Source of the DNA: Helicobacteraceae bacterium
GTDB taxonomy: Bacteria; Campylobacterota; Campylobacteria; Campylobacterales; Sulfurimonadaceae
Direction of reading: 5' to 3'
Length of the DNA: 64,000 bases
Assembly (NCBI GenBank): GCA_027038835.1
Contig: JALWGC010000014.1
Span: 124,001-188,000, forward strand
The notes under the pieces are model-generated. The model was not told where the DNA came from, ran no database searches, and saw only the letters and a program-made list of their open reading frames with translations. Shown piece after piece: positions 1-7,749 of the stretch (positions are counted from its first letter, which is position 1; every line of letters starts with the position of its first letter). The translations under genes were made by a program, and so were the position numbers.

Positions 1-173
1 AGCGCTTCTCCGAAGCCGCCAAATCGGCACTCAAAAAAGGCTCGAATATGCTCCGTAGCGACACCGCCAAAGAAGCAAAACGGATGGGTGTGCAAATTGT
101 CGGTGTAGCCAAAACCGCTTTGGGTTCCGCTATCAAAACCGCAAAAGATGTAATGGAGAAGAAAAAAAGCTGA
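1..173 (+). CDS. C-terminal end of an unidentified helical protein (partial)
   Basis: The window opens inside a reading frame that stays open from the first bases to a TGA at 171-173. About 56 residues are visible, rich in Lys, Ala and Ser (ending KDVMEKKKS), and look like amphipathic helix with no cysteines, no membrane segment and no recognisable motif. Its stop overlaps the start of ung in a TGATG, so the two are very likely co-transcribed. The start lies outside the window and I do not recognise the family. Confidence 0.6.
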   Translation, partial: RFSEAAKSALKKGSNMLRSDTAKEAKRMGVQIVGVAKTALGSAIKTAKDVMEKKKS

Positions 174-847
174 TGCAAATAGAGCCCAAAATCGATCCAT
201 CTTGGAAGGAAGTTTTAGCCAAGGAGTTCGCAAAGCCCTATATGATGGAGCTCAAACGGTTTTTGCTCGAGGAGAAAAAGCGATATAGAATCTTTCCCCC
301 CTCGCAAAAGATTTTCAACGCTTACGACACCACCCCTTTTGAGAAAGTCAAAGTGGTGATTCTCGGTCAAGACCCCTACCACGGACTCAATCAAGCACAT
401 GGACTCGCTTTTTCGGTCTTGGACGGCACACCTTTTCCCCCGTCACTTCAAAATATCTTCAAAGAATTGGTAAGCGATATAGGATGCGAGTACCCAAAGA
501 CTTCCGACCTCACCCCATGGGCGAAACAGGGAGTTTTCCTCATAAACGCCGTTTTGACGGTGCGAGAAGCGCAAGCGGCATCCCATAAAGACAAAGGTTG
601 GGAACGCTTTACCGACGCGACCATAGAGGCTATCAGTCAAAAAAAAGAAGGGGTGGTGTTCATCCTTTGGGGCAGACCGGCACAAGCCAAGGAAAAGCTC
701 ATAGACACCTCAAAACACCTTGTCATCAAATCTCCACACCCCTCTCCCCTTTCGGCTTATAGAGGTTTTTTCGGCTCGAAACCGTTTTCAAAAGCCAACG
801 ATTATCTACTGAAAATCGGCAAAGAACCGATACACTGGTGTTTGTAG
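173..847 (+). CDS. ung: Uracil-DNA glycosylase (family 1)
   Basis: Removes uracil from DNA by cutting the N-glycosidic bond, the first step of base-excision repair of deaminated cytosine. The 224 residues match the usual family length. The water-activating loop GQDPYHG is at residues 65-71 with the catalytic Asp at 67, and the minor-groove loop [11 protein letters not shown] begins at 189 with the conserved His. The ATG overlaps the stop of the upstream gene (TGATG), which fixes the start and suggests translational coupling. The stop lies one base from the stop of the convergent membrane-protein gene. Confidence 0.97.
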   Translation: MQIEPKIDPSWKEVLAKEFAKPYMMELKRFLLEEKKRYRIFPPSQKIFNAYDTTPFEKVKVVILGQDPYHGLNQAHGLAFSVLDGTPFPPSLQNIFKELVSDIGCEYPKTSDLTPWAKQGVFLINAVLTVREAQAASHKDKGWERFTDATIEAISQKKEGVVFILWGRPAQAKEKLIDTSKHLVIKSPHPSPLSAYRGFFGSKPFSKANDYLLKIGKEPIHWCL

Positions 848-848
848 G

Positions 849-1178
849 CTATTCACACTCGTACGCGCTTATCATCACCGCGTAGTATGGGGTGTTTTGT
901 TTGCCTATAAACGTATAAGTGCCCGTACTCAAACTAAAATATGTGCTATTTACATCGTATTTTCCGCACTTGATGGTTTTTCCCTGTTTGTACTTCACGA
1001 CGATATCGAGCATTTTTTCTTGCTCTTTGGCTTTGTATTGGTTGTACAGATAAGCAAGAAGAACAAGAACGAGTAAACCCGTGTTGATGGCGATTTTTTG
1101 CCTATGCTCAAGCTTGATGAAATAGCGGAAGAAAAAAAACAGCAAAACGACGGCTATTATCACCGCTATATAGCCCAT
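849..1178 (-). CDS. Small membrane protein downstream of murC (Cj1053c-like position)
   Basis: 109 residues with two hydrophobic N-terminal segments at about 2-17 and 28-42 separated by a basic stretch, then a polar domain of about 65 residues with two cysteines. The open frame continues upstream into murC, but the start chosen is the ATG that overlaps the murC stop (TAATG), because the protein begins with a good membrane segment there and the upstream residues are only murC read in another frame. A membrane protein directly after murC also occurs in Campylobacter jejuni (Cj1053c after Cj1054c), so position supports orthology. Function unknown; an envelope role is suggested only by linkage to murC. 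Confidence 0.75.
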   Translation of the reverse strand: MGYIAVIIAVVLLFFFFRYFIKLEHRQKIAINTGLLVLVLLAYLYNQYKAKEQEKMLDIVVKYKQGKTIKCGKYDVNSTYFSLSTGTYTFIGKQNTPYYAVMISAYECE

Positions 1179-2494
1179 TACGCATCCCCTCGCATCTGGT
1201 AGGTGATATCTCCGGCTCCAAAACCGACAATCAACCCTTTTGTAAGCTCTTTGAACGCTTTTTCGTCTTTGATAAGTTTGATGGTATTTCCAACCCTTTC
1301 GATTCGATCGGCGAAGATAGGGTTGTATTTTTGAAAAAGGGTCGCGAAATCGATCTCGCGCTTGGCTTCCCCTGCGCTCCAAACAGGAAGAATCACCAAC
1401 TCTTTCGTCCCTTCGAAACAGCGCACGAAATCGTCGATATTGTCTATGGTTCTAGAATACTTATGCGGCTGCCAAATAACGGTAATATCGCTAAATCCTT
1501 TGAGACGTGCGTATTCTCTCAACGATTCGAACGTCGCTTTTATCTCGGTTGGATGGTGACCGTAGTCGTCAATGATAATGCGATTGTCGTCTTTCGCGAC
1601 GATATCGAAACGCTTTTTTATCCCCTTGAAACCAAGCAGTCGTTCCCGAATCGTCTCGATATCCATCGACTCGCTTGCAGCCAGTATCGCAAGCGAAGCA
1701 TCGAGCGCTATATGTTTGCCCATCCCCCAAACATCGAACGTGCCTAAGTTTTTGAGTTTGAAACGGGTATGGGGCTCGTCGTCTCGCAAAACGTACTCCA
1801 CATCGCTGATATCTTCACTTGGATAGAGCCAAGTCGCATCTATTTTCCCCACAAGCGTGGAAAGAAACGGGTCTTCGGCATTTAACACGCGACACTTCGC
1901 CATCTCTATGAAACGGCGATAGAAGTCGTAAAAACGGTCGTAGTTGTAGTCGTAGTACTCCATATGCTCCGGTTCAGCGTTTATGACTATAGCACAATAG
2001 GGGTTGGAGTTTAGAAAACTGCCGTCACTCTCGTCCGCTTCGAAAATCATCACATCACTGTTTGGCTCGTAGCGAACATTGCTGCCAAACGCTTTGGATT
2101 CCGCTCCGATAATCGCGCTCCCTTGCATAATCGAAGCCAAAATCGCCGTCGTGGTACTCTTACCATGCGCGCCGGCGACCGAATACACCTTTTTCCCTTC
2201 CAAAATCTTCGGCAACGCTTCTCTACGCGCCAAAACTTCTATACCTTGCTTTTTCGCCTCTACCACTTCCGGATTGTCGGGTCGGATGATGGCAGAATGT
2301 ACCACAAGCTCTTGATTTTTTATGGCACTTCTATCGTGCGGGACGGTGATTTCGATACCGAGATTTTCGAGCTTTTTAGTAATGACACTTTTGCTGATAT
2401 CCGAACCGCTTACTTCATGGCCGTTGTAGCGCATATACTGCGCCAGCCCGGAAATACCGATACCCCCTATCCCGATGAAATGCACCCGCATCAC
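1178..2494 (-). CDS. murC: UDP-N-acetylmuramate--L-alanine ligase
   Basis: Cytoplasmic ATP-dependent ligase adding L-Ala to UDP-MurNAc, the first amino-acid step of peptidoglycan precursor synthesis. At 438 residues it has the usual length. The N-terminal nucleotide-sugar loop is IGIGGIGISG (residues 7-16), the Mur-ligase ATP loop GAHGKSTTT is at 108-116, and the ligase segment EADESDGSF and the C-terminal HHPTEI motif are present. It overlaps the upstream gene by four bases (ATGA) and the downstream membrane-protein gene by one (TAATG), so it sits in the middle of a tight operon read from 4.1 kb down to 0.85 kb. Confidence 0.96.
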   Translation of the reverse strand: MMRVHFIGIGGIGISGLAQYMRYNGHEVSGSDISKSVITKKLENLGIEITVPHDRSAIKNQELVVHSAIIRPDNPEVVEAKKQGIEVLARREALPKILEGKKVYSVAGAHGKSTTTAILASIMQGSAIIGAESKAFGSNVRYEPNSDVMIFEADESDGSFLNSNPYCAIVINAEPEHMEYYDYNYDRFYDFYRRFIEMAKCRVLNAEDPFLSTLVGKIDATWLYPSEDISDVEYVLRDDEPHTRFKLKNLGTFDVWGMGKHIALDASLAILAASESMDIETIRERLLGFKGIKKRFDIVAKDDNRIIIDDYGHHPTEIKATFESLREYARLKGFSDITVIWQPHKYSRTIDNIDDFVRCFEGTKELVILPVWSAGEAKREIDFATLFQKYNPIFADRIERVGNTIKLIKDEKAFKELTKGLIVGFGAGDITYQMRGDA

Positions 2495-2979
2495 GACTCC
2501 TCTTGTGCATTCTGAGGCAGCTCTTTGGCAAAATCGGCTATGTAGAAGTTCCCGCTTCTCTCAACCGCCGCCATATCGACATATTCGTCCAAAAAGTGCT
2601 CCAAATCTATACCCGCTCTTGCCGCTTTGGCGTGTTTTTCCATCGCTTGAGCAAACCGCGCATCGCTCGTGATACCGCTTAAAATCTCGAACAGACTCGA
2701 AGCGTCCTCGAGTTTTTGTGCGTGGTAGTGCTCCATCGCGTATTCGTACAGCGCTCTTGCGGTCGCGAAATCTTCGACATCCTCCATGTTCATCTTTGTC
2801 TTGGCTTCGAGCGTATCGGTAAGGCGCTCGAGTGCCAAATCGAGAATGTTCTTGTAATAATCAAGCAACGTCGCTTCGTTGAAAGTGTCGTTGGCTTCTT
2901 GTTCGAGCATATACAGCGACGCTATGCTCCCCTCTTGTACCGCTTGTAAAATCTTTTTTTTCAACGCTTCTTTACCCAT
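2491..2979 (-). CDS. Conserved helical protein between dapC and murC
   Basis: 162 residues, almost entirely predicted helix with a TPR-like rhythm of Ala, Leu and Tyr, no signal peptide and no cysteines. The frame is open further upstream, but the ATG at 2979 (MGKEALKKK) is preferred: it overlaps the end of the aminotransferase gene by only eight bases and avoids a long Arg/Lys-rich extension that is just the aminotransferase gene in another frame. Its stop overlaps the murC start (ATGA). I do not recognise a family; it is probably cytoplasmic and co-expressed with cell-wall precursor genes. Confidence 0.8.
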   Translation of the reverse strand: MGKEALKKKILQAVQEGSIASLYMLEQEANDTFNEATLLDYYKNILDLALERLTDTLEAKTKMNMEDVEDFATARALYEYAMEHYHAQKLEDASSLFEILSGITSDARFAQAMEKHAKAARAGIDLEHFLDEYVDMAAVERSGNFYIADFAKELPQNAQEES

Positions 2980-4108
2980 GTAGTGCCTTTTTGACTCTTT
3001 GTAGAACCTCTTTGGTTTTTGTATCGTTCTCGACAAGTGCGATACGGACGAAATCTTTTCCCGGATTGACACCGTCGTCGTCCCTGCTTAGAAATTCGCC
3101 CGGAAGCACTTTGACGTTGTAGTCTTTGTAGAGTGTTTTCGTAAACTCAAGCGCGTTTGGCACTTCGAGCCATATGTAGAAGGTCGCTTCGGGCACGGGT
3201 ATAGAGAGAATCTCTTTGGCTATTTGGAAATTGTTTCTATACACCTCGCGCGCCGTTTCTACGTGCGTCTCTTCCCCCCAAGCTTCGGCCGCGGCGTACT
3301 GCAACGGTAAAGGGGAAGCACACCCCACGTAGGTTCTATACTGCATGTAGTTTTTCAAAATCTCCTTATCACCTGCAATAAACCCGCTTCGAAGCCCCGG
3401 CGCGCTGCTCCGCTTGGAGATAGAATTGATAACGAGCGTGTTTTTCAAACTTTCGTTGCCTATCGCTTTTGCCGCTTGAAGAAGTGAAGGGGGCGGTGTA
3501 GCGGTGTAGAGTTCGCTGTAACACTCATCGTTTAGCAAAACGAAGTCAAGCTCCAACGAAAGAGTTGCCCACTCTTTGAGTTCTTCAAGGGTCAAAACCG
3601 AAGATGTCGGATTGTTTGGAAAGTTGAGTATGACCAAATCGCACTCTTTGAGTTTTTCTTTGTCTATGACGGGCTTGAAGTTGTTTTCCTTCGTCAAGTT
3701 GATGTAGTGCACCTTCGCACGCGAGGCTATGGCCGCACCTTCGTAGATTTGGTAAAACGGATTGGTAAACGCCATGACGGGGTTTGGTTTGTCAAAAAGC
3801 AAAAACTGCGGAAAATTGAAAAGCACCTCACGCGTCCCAAAGACGGGAATAAGCTCTTCATCACCAAGATTGACGCCAAAACGGCGGGAGACAAAACCGC
3901 GCATCGCCTCTTTAAGAACCGTTTCGCCTGCGGTTTTTGGATATTTTTTCAAAAAAGCGCTCGATTCGCAAAGCTTTTGTTGGATAAACTTCGGCGTCTT
4001 AAACTGTGGTTCGCCGATAGTCAGCGAAGAGGCGGCATACTCGCCGTTAGGTTCTATATCTGCCAAAAGGGTGTTGAGTTTTTCGAAAGGGTAAGGTTGA
4101 AACTGCAT
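2972..4108 (-). CDS. dapC: N-succinyldiaminopimelate aminotransferase (class I PLP aminotransferase)
   Basis: Predicted PLP enzyme of the succinylase route to meso-diaminopimelate and lysine. At 378 residues it has a normal class I/II fold: the cofactor-contacting LNFPNNPT segment lies around residues 161-168, and the Schiff-base lysine is Lys232 in SISKRSSAPGLRSGF, followed by the phosphate-binding Arg. The role in DAP supply fits its position two genes upstream of murC. A misassigned general aspartate/aromatic aminotransferase is possible, since substrate cannot be read from the motifs. It is transcribed from the symmetrical promoter region it shares with the divergent cytochrome gene. Confidence 0.85.
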   Translation of the reverse strand: MQFQPYPFEKLNTLLADIEPNGEYAASSLTIGEPQFKTPKFIQQKLCESSAFLKKYPKTAGETVLKEAMRGFVSRRFGVNLGDEELIPVFGTREVLFNFPQFLLFDKPNPVMAFTNPFYQIYEGAAIASRAKVHYINLTKENNFKPVIDKEKLKECDLVILNFPNNPTSSVLTLEELKEWATLSLELDFVLLNDECYSELYTATPPPSLLQAAKAIGNESLKNTLVINSISKRSSAPGLRSGFIAGDKEILKNYMQYRTYVGCASPLPLQYAAAEAWGEETHVETAREVYRNNFQIAKEILSIPVPEATFYIWLEVPNALEFTKTLYKDYNVKVLPGEFLSRDDDGVNPGKDFVRIALVENDTKTKEVLQRVKKALHG

Positions 4109-4131
4109 TAACTATGATGTCCTAAAAATGA

Positions 4132-4156
4132 GGTATAATAATGGCATTATTATACC
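4132..4156. promoter_or_regulatory. Perfect 12-bp inverted repeat carrying back-to-back TATAAT boxes
   Basis: Between the divergent dapC and cytochrome genes lies a perfect palindrome, GGTATAATAATG on each side of one central base. Each arm contains TATAAT (plus 4134-4139; minus 4154-4149), so each strand has a consensus -10 box at a suitable distance from its gene (start codons at 4176 and 4108). This looks like overlapping bidirectional promoters; the symmetry could also be a repressor operator. No clear -35 hexamer is seen, as is normal for Campylobacterota sigma-70 promoters. Confidence 0.65.
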
Positions 4157-4175
4157 ATTAAAAGGAAAAGAGCCT

Positions 4176-4808
4176 ATGTATAAAGTTTCATTAGTACTAA
4201 GCGCATTGTTGCTACTTAGCGGATGTGGAGAGAACAAAGAACACAAAAGCACGGCCGCTACACAAGAAACACCTGCACAGGTGGAAAAAACGGCGCCGCA
4301 AGAGCACAAAACACAAGAGGTATCTAAAAGTGCTTCCGCAAAAGCATCTGCAAAACCCCTCGAAGATATCAAGATGACGACCGCACCGACTCCGACACCG
4401 GCAAAAAGGGTCACTCAAGCAAAAGAAGAGGCTACACAAAAAGTCACTCAAGCAAAAGAGGAAGTTACACAAAAAGCCACTCAAGCCAAAGAGGAAGTTG
4501 CACAAAAAGTCACTCAAGTCAAAGAGGAAACGGCAAAAGCGGTAGAAGCGACGGCACAAAAAATCGACGCTGCGAAACTCTATGTCGCATGTGCTGGATG
4601 CCACGGCGGCAAAGGTGAGAAAAAAGCGCTTGGCAAATCGGAGCTAATTGGCGGATGGAGCAAAGACAAAACCGTTACGGCATTAGAAGGGTACAAAGCC
4701 GGTACTCGTAACGTCCATGGGATGGGCGCGGTTATGAAAGGGCAAGCGAGCAAACTTTCAAAAGAGCAAATCGAAGCTCTTGGAGAGTACATCTCCAAAA
4801 TGCAATAG
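4176..4808 (+). CDS. Lipoprotein c-type cytochrome with repetitive linker
   Basis: 210 residues. The start at 4176 (MYKVSLVL) is preferred over an upstream in-frame ATG because a purine-rich ribosome site (AAAGGAAAAG) sits just before it and it gives a classic lipoprotein signal ending LLLLSGCG, with the lipidated Cys near residue 17. A long Lys/Glu/Thr/Ala linker follows, including four 11-residue repeats, then one class I cytochrome c domain with haem site CAGCH and a distal Met in HGMGAVMKG. It is probably a periplasmic electron carrier tethered to a membrane by lipid, with the haem domain held away on a helical stalk. Its redox partner is unknown. Confidence 0.88.
   Translation: MYKVSLVLSALLLLSGCGENKEHKSTAATQETPAQVEKTAPQEHKTQEVSKSASAKASAKPLEDIKMTTAPTPTPAKRVTQAKEEATQKVTQAKEEVTQKATQAKEEVAQKVTQVKEETAKAVEATAQKIDAAKLYVACAGCHGGKGEKKALGKSELIGGWSKDKTVTALEGYKAGTRNVHGMGAVMKGQASKLSKEQIEALGEYISKMQ
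4410..4541 (+). repeat. Four tandem 33-bp in-frame repeats in the cytochrome linker
   Basis: Units start at 4410, 4443, 4476 and 4509, each 33 bp and in frame, encoding variants of VTQAKEEVTQK. The first three units differ at only a few bases and the fourth has diverged. The 11-residue period, with charged and small residues, predicts a long amphipathic helix like those of LEA or apolipoprotein repeats. Near-identity of neighbouring units suggests recent slippage and probably copy-number variation between strains. Confidence 0.85.
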
Positions 4809-4822
4809 CGTTACGCTATTGC
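4802..4822. terminator. Perfect hairpin spanning both convergent stop codons
   Basis: GCAATAGCG, a three-base loop and CGCTATTGC form a perfect 9-bp stem. It contains the TAG of the cytochrome gene (4806-4808) on one strand and the TAA of the ThiF gene (4811-4813, in the loop) on the other. There is no long T-run on either side, so it may act as a transcript-end stabiliser or weak bidirectional terminator rather than a strong intrinsic terminator. Confidence 0.55.
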
Positions 4823-5476
4823 GAACTTCTGCGTAACGAACTCCCCTTCTTTATTGAAAAACATATAATACACACAATCTTTTTTCACACTCGACCCTAC
4901 AAGATGGCGTAACGCCAAATTTGCCTGCAGCGCAGCGGTTTGCATAACCATTGGCGCGGCTATTCCACCGGGTGTTCGCTCTTTGATGGCGAAAAAATCG
5001 CGAAAACTCGCTTGGTCGAAAAAACAAACCTGTGCGTTGAACGCTTCGACACTACCGTACACCCAAGGGGTTTTACGTTCTTTGGCGTACGCATCTATGG
5101 CGGCTCGAGTCGGCAGGTTGTCCGTAGCGTCTATGATGAGATCGACCTCGATCCCTTTTTTGCTCCAAGTCTCGAAATCACACGCATGGGCGAACGCTTT
5201 CGTGTACGGGCAGCGCTGCATGATAACATCTGCATTTACCTCGGCTTTGTTTTTCCCCTCGTCGGTCGTTCTAAAGGCGATTTGACGGTGAATGTTATGC
5301 AAACTCACCTCATCGAAATCCACGATATGTATCTCCCCTATCCCGCTTGAGCCAAGCGCGAAGCACAACGAACTGCCAAGCCCTCCAGCCCCTATGATCG
5401 CTATTTTTTTCTTTTGCAGCGAGCGTTGGGCATCCTCTCCCCACAGTTGAATCTGTCGTAGAAAATAGTTGTTCAT
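4811..5476 (-). CDS. ThiF/MoeB/HesA-family adenylyltransferase
   Basis: 221-residue E1-like protein. The nucleotide loop GAGGLGSS is at residues 29-36, the acidic VDFDEV segment at 52-57, NIHRQ at 61-65 and the DATDN motif further on. Proteins of this family adenylate the C-terminal Gly of a ubiquitin-like sulfur carrier (ThiS, MoaD) or act on small substrates. The zinc CxxC pairs of full-length MoeB/ThiF are not visible, and no sulfur-carrier gene is adjacent, so the pathway cannot be assigned. It has its own promoter and is convergent with the cytochrome gene. Confidence 0.85.
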   Translation of the reverse strand: MNNYFLRQIQLWGEDAQRSLQKKKIAIIGAGGLGSSLCFALGSSGIGEIHIVDFDEVSLHNIHRQIAFRTTDEGKNKAEVNADVIMQRCPYTKAFAHACDFETWSKKGIEVDLIIDATDNLPTRAAIDAYAKERKTPWVYGSVEAFNAQVCFFDQASFRDFFAIKERTPGGIAAPMVMQTAALQANLALRHLVGSSVKKDCVYYMFFNKEGEFVTQKFAIA

Positions 5477-5499
5477 GCAAGTATCCGTTTTTAATGGAG

Positions 5500-5505
5500 A
5501 TTATA
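5500..5505 (-). promoter_or_regulatory. -10 box for the ThiF-family gene
   Basis: TATAAT on the minus strand 24 bases before the ATG at 5476, in the 60-bp gap after the antiporter gene. No -35 box is evident. Confidence 0.5.
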
Positions 5506-5531
5506 TCGTAAATTCTTATAAAAGGGTGTAT

Positions 5532-5551
5532 GCGGCTTAAAAGAAAGCCGC
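5532..5551 (-). terminator. Hairpin at the antiporter stop codon
   Basis: GCGGCTT, a six-base loop and AAGCCGC give a 7-bp perfect stem that includes the antiporter TAA (5537-5539). The sequence after it on the minus strand is only moderately T-rich, so termination strength is uncertain. Confidence 0.45.
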
Positions 5552-6730
5552 GATGATGGCATAAGCGGTGAAGAACATCAGGTGGGAAATACCCTCGAAG
5601 TAGTTGGTGTGCCCCTCATCGGTCGTTTTCCATACCAAAATGATGGTCAAAATCAACGCACCCACTTCAAGCGGGTTGAAATCGAGCGTCAAAGCTATAC
5701 CGCTTTGGTAGGCTAAAAGCATAAGAATCGGAACGGTAAGTAGTATAGAAACGGTCGAAGCCCCCATGGCGATGTTGACAACACGCTGAATTTCGTCGTT
5801 TTTGGCAGCACGTATGGCGGTAGCGATTTCGGGAGAAACGGAGATAATAGCGATGATAAGACCGGCAATACCTGTAGAAATACCGTAATCTTTAGCCAAA
5901 ACGACACCGTCTTTAGCAAATACTTCAGCACCCAGCGCGATAATGGCGATAAAGAGAAATATCGAAAAAATAAGCGCGATATTTGGAAATTTGTCGAAGA
6001 TGTAATCGTCGTCTTCCTCCTCTTCCTCCTCGCGACCTTGCTCTTTGAGTTTACGCTTGAGTCTGAATATACGGCTTCTTGCGGTTTGCTTGAAAAAATG
6101 GGTATGGGTTTTTGTTTGAAAAATGACGATAACGATGTAGAAAACGAACAACAAAGCCGCGATATACATCGACGCTTCCATCACCACTTGGGGAGTATGG
6201 TCGCTTCTACTAAGCAGACTCGGTACCAAAAGCGCCATCGCCGAAACATAAAGAATGGTCGTATAAGCGCTTGAGGTTTCCTTGTTATGCTCTTGTTCTA
6301 TGAACTTCAATCCCCCTATGAAGACCGCCAAGCCAAGCAGTACGTTCATATCGACGATAACGGCGGAGATAATACCCCCTTTGACCGTATCGAGAATATG
6401 GATATTATGTTTGGCTTCGAGCAAAATGATATAGAGCAGGATTATTTCGACCGCAACGGCACTGAAAGTCAAAATAAAACTCCCATACGGCTCTTTGAGA
6501 CGTTCTGAGAGGATTTCGGCTATCTCCGAAACGGTCAGCGAAAGTGAACCGATGCCGACAGCGGCAAATAGTGTCGATAGTAAAATCGAATGGTTGTGAT
6601 GAAAATAAAACGCAACCGCTATCGAAGCGATTCCAACAAAAATATCCCAATAATCTTCTAAAAAATACTCGTAAAAACTCTCTTTGTGTTCGTCGTTTTG
6701 TTTGCTACTCCGCTCAGGCTGTGAATCCAA
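5537..6730 (-). CDS. Ca2+/H+ antiporter-like cation exchanger (CaCA superfamily)
   Basis: 397-residue inner-membrane protein with two homologous halves of about five hydrophobic segments each, separated by a cytoplasmic loop carrying an unusual acidic run (REEEEEEDDD, near residues 233-243) that may sense cations. Acidic residues of the exchanger repeats are seen in TFSAVAVEI and SVSPEIATAI. It probably expels Ca2+ or another cation in exchange for protons. The start is a TTG at 6728-6730 preceded by a strong AAGGAG at good spacing. A TATAAT on the minus strand at 6760-6765 overlaps the stop codon of the upstream nitrilase-like gene, so the gene may have its own promoter. Confidence 0.87.
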   Translation of the reverse strand: MDSQPERSSKQNDEHKESFYEYFLEDYWDIFVGIASIAVAFYFHHNHSILLSTLFAAVGIGSLSLTVSEIAEILSERLKEPYGSFILTFSAVAVEIILLYIILLEAKHNIHILDTVKGGIISAVIVDMNVLLGLAVFIGGLKFIEQEHNKETSSAYTTILYVSAMALLVPSLLSRSDHTPQVVMEASMYIAALLFVFYIVIVIFQTKTHTHFFKQTARSRIFRLKRKLKEQGREEEEEEDDDYIFDKFPNIALIFSIFLFIAIIALGAEVFAKDGVVLAKDYGISTGIAGLIIAIISVSPEIATAIRAAKNDEIQRVVNIAMGASTVSILLTVPILMLLAYQSGIALTLDFNPLEVGALILTIILVWKTTDEGHTNYFEGISHLMFFTAYAIIAAFF

Positions 6731-6760
6731 CTGTTTTCTCCTTGAAATTGTTTATCGTTA

Positions 6761-7558
6761 TTATACCAAATCTCTTCTTTGTAGTGCGTCTTTGAATCTC
6801 CATGCTTTTTTAGCCTCGAGCACCTCTTTGTGGCTTAATTCGACTATCATCAACTCCTCTTCGTTGCCAAGGTGGTTGAGTATCTCGCCGTTTGGAGAAG
6901 CGAGAATCGAATCTCCGTAAAATTCCCATGACTCTTCGTCGTTCTTGTACTCCCCGATGCGATTGGCTCGAAGAACGTAGCAGTTGTGGGTAAACGCTCT
7001 TGTGCGAACGAGCGCTTCCCACCTTGCATATGAGCCGAACGTGGAAACACTCGGCACAAGAACGCAATCGACGTTCTTTTCATCGATGAATTTCCATAAA
7101 TCATCGAAATGCAGCTCGTAGCCGTTCATAAGCGCAAAGCGCATACCGTTTGTTTTGAAACTCAGCGGTGCTTTTGGTTTTTGTACGGGATTTGCGAAAA
7201 AGCGCTCCTCGTTCCAATGGGGATAATTGATAAGAAATTGCTGATAGTAGTACGCCACACTCTTTGGAGAGAATTTGACCGTCACTTTGTACGGCCTGCC
7301 GTTTTTTACGCTCACAAGCGGAGCGATGATGGTCATGTCGTAGTCTCTGGCACTCTCTTTGAGCACTTTCGTTTGGATTTTAACCGAATCTTCGACCATC
7401 TCCAACGAGAGATTTTCCAATTCTTTGAAAAAAGGGGTAAGTATGTACTCACCAAGAAGCAGGAGTTTGACCCCTTTTTTATGTGCGATTCGGATGTAGT
7501 TGTAGAGTTTTGTGGAGCTGAGTCCTTGGGAGTTGAGCTGTAAGACCGCCGCCGTCAT
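6761..7558 (-). CDS. Nitrilase-superfamily protein lacking the catalytic Cys and Lys
   Basis: 265 residues with the overall carbon-nitrogen hydrolase layout, beginning MTAAVLQLNSQG. The catalytic Glu is present (LLLLGEYILTPF, Glu37). The usual YRKxH lysine segment reads YYQQFLI (Gln at 106-107), and the usual CYE nucleophile motif reads NGYEL (Gly146). Two of three triad residues are therefore replaced, so amidase activity is unlikely and it may be a pseudoenzyme with a binding or regulatory role. Its ATG overlaps the end of xseB by four bases, so it is in the metX-xseB operon. The fold call is firm; any reaction assigned by homology would not be safe. Confidence 0.8.
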   Translation of the reverse strand: MTAAVLQLNSQGLSSTKLYNYIRIAHKKGVKLLLLGEYILTPFFKELENLSLEMVEDSVKIQTKVLKESARDYDMTIIAPLVSVKNGRPYKVTVKFSPKSVAYYYQQFLINYPHWNEERFFANPVQKPKAPLSFKTNGMRFALMNGYELHFDDLWKFIDEKNVDCVLVPSVSTFGSYARWEALVRTRAFTHNCYVLRANRIGEYKNDEESWEFYGDSILASPNGEILNHLGNEEELMIVELSHKEVLEAKKAWRFKDALQRRDLV

Positions 7559-7749
7559 TGCGATTGCTTGATTTGGTTGATTTTGAGCTTGGCTTCTTCT
7601 AACATCTTTGTCGCTTCGTTTAGCTCTTTTATCCCCTCTTCATACGCTTTGACGCTTTGTTCGAGCGTTATTTCCGGACTGAGGAGTTTTTCGAGAATCT
7701 TTTTGGCGTTTTCTATCTTTTGTTCGAAACTCATCTCTTTTTCACTCAT
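7555..7749 (-). CDS. xseB: Exodeoxyribonuclease VII small subunit
   Basis: 64-residue helical-hairpin protein with the family pattern FEQKIENAKKILEKL, a turn at SPEITLEQSVKAYEEG and a second helix LNEATKMLEEAKLKI. It binds the large subunit XseA to form the single-strand-specific exonuclease VII; xseA is not in this window. It overlaps metX by four bases upstream and the nitrilase-like gene by four downstream. Confidence 0.92.
   Translation of the reverse strand: MSEKEMSFEQKIENAKKILEKLLSPEITLEQSVKAYEEGIKELNEATKMLEEAKLKINQIKQSQ

Noticed and set aside
1178-1382. N-terminal extension of the small membrane protein into murC
   Set aside because: The added residues are only murC in another frame; the ATG overlapping the murC stop gives a proper membrane N terminus.
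4410-4541. CRISPR-like array
   Set aside because: Units are directly adjacent without spacers, in frame and inside a gene; they are protein repeats.
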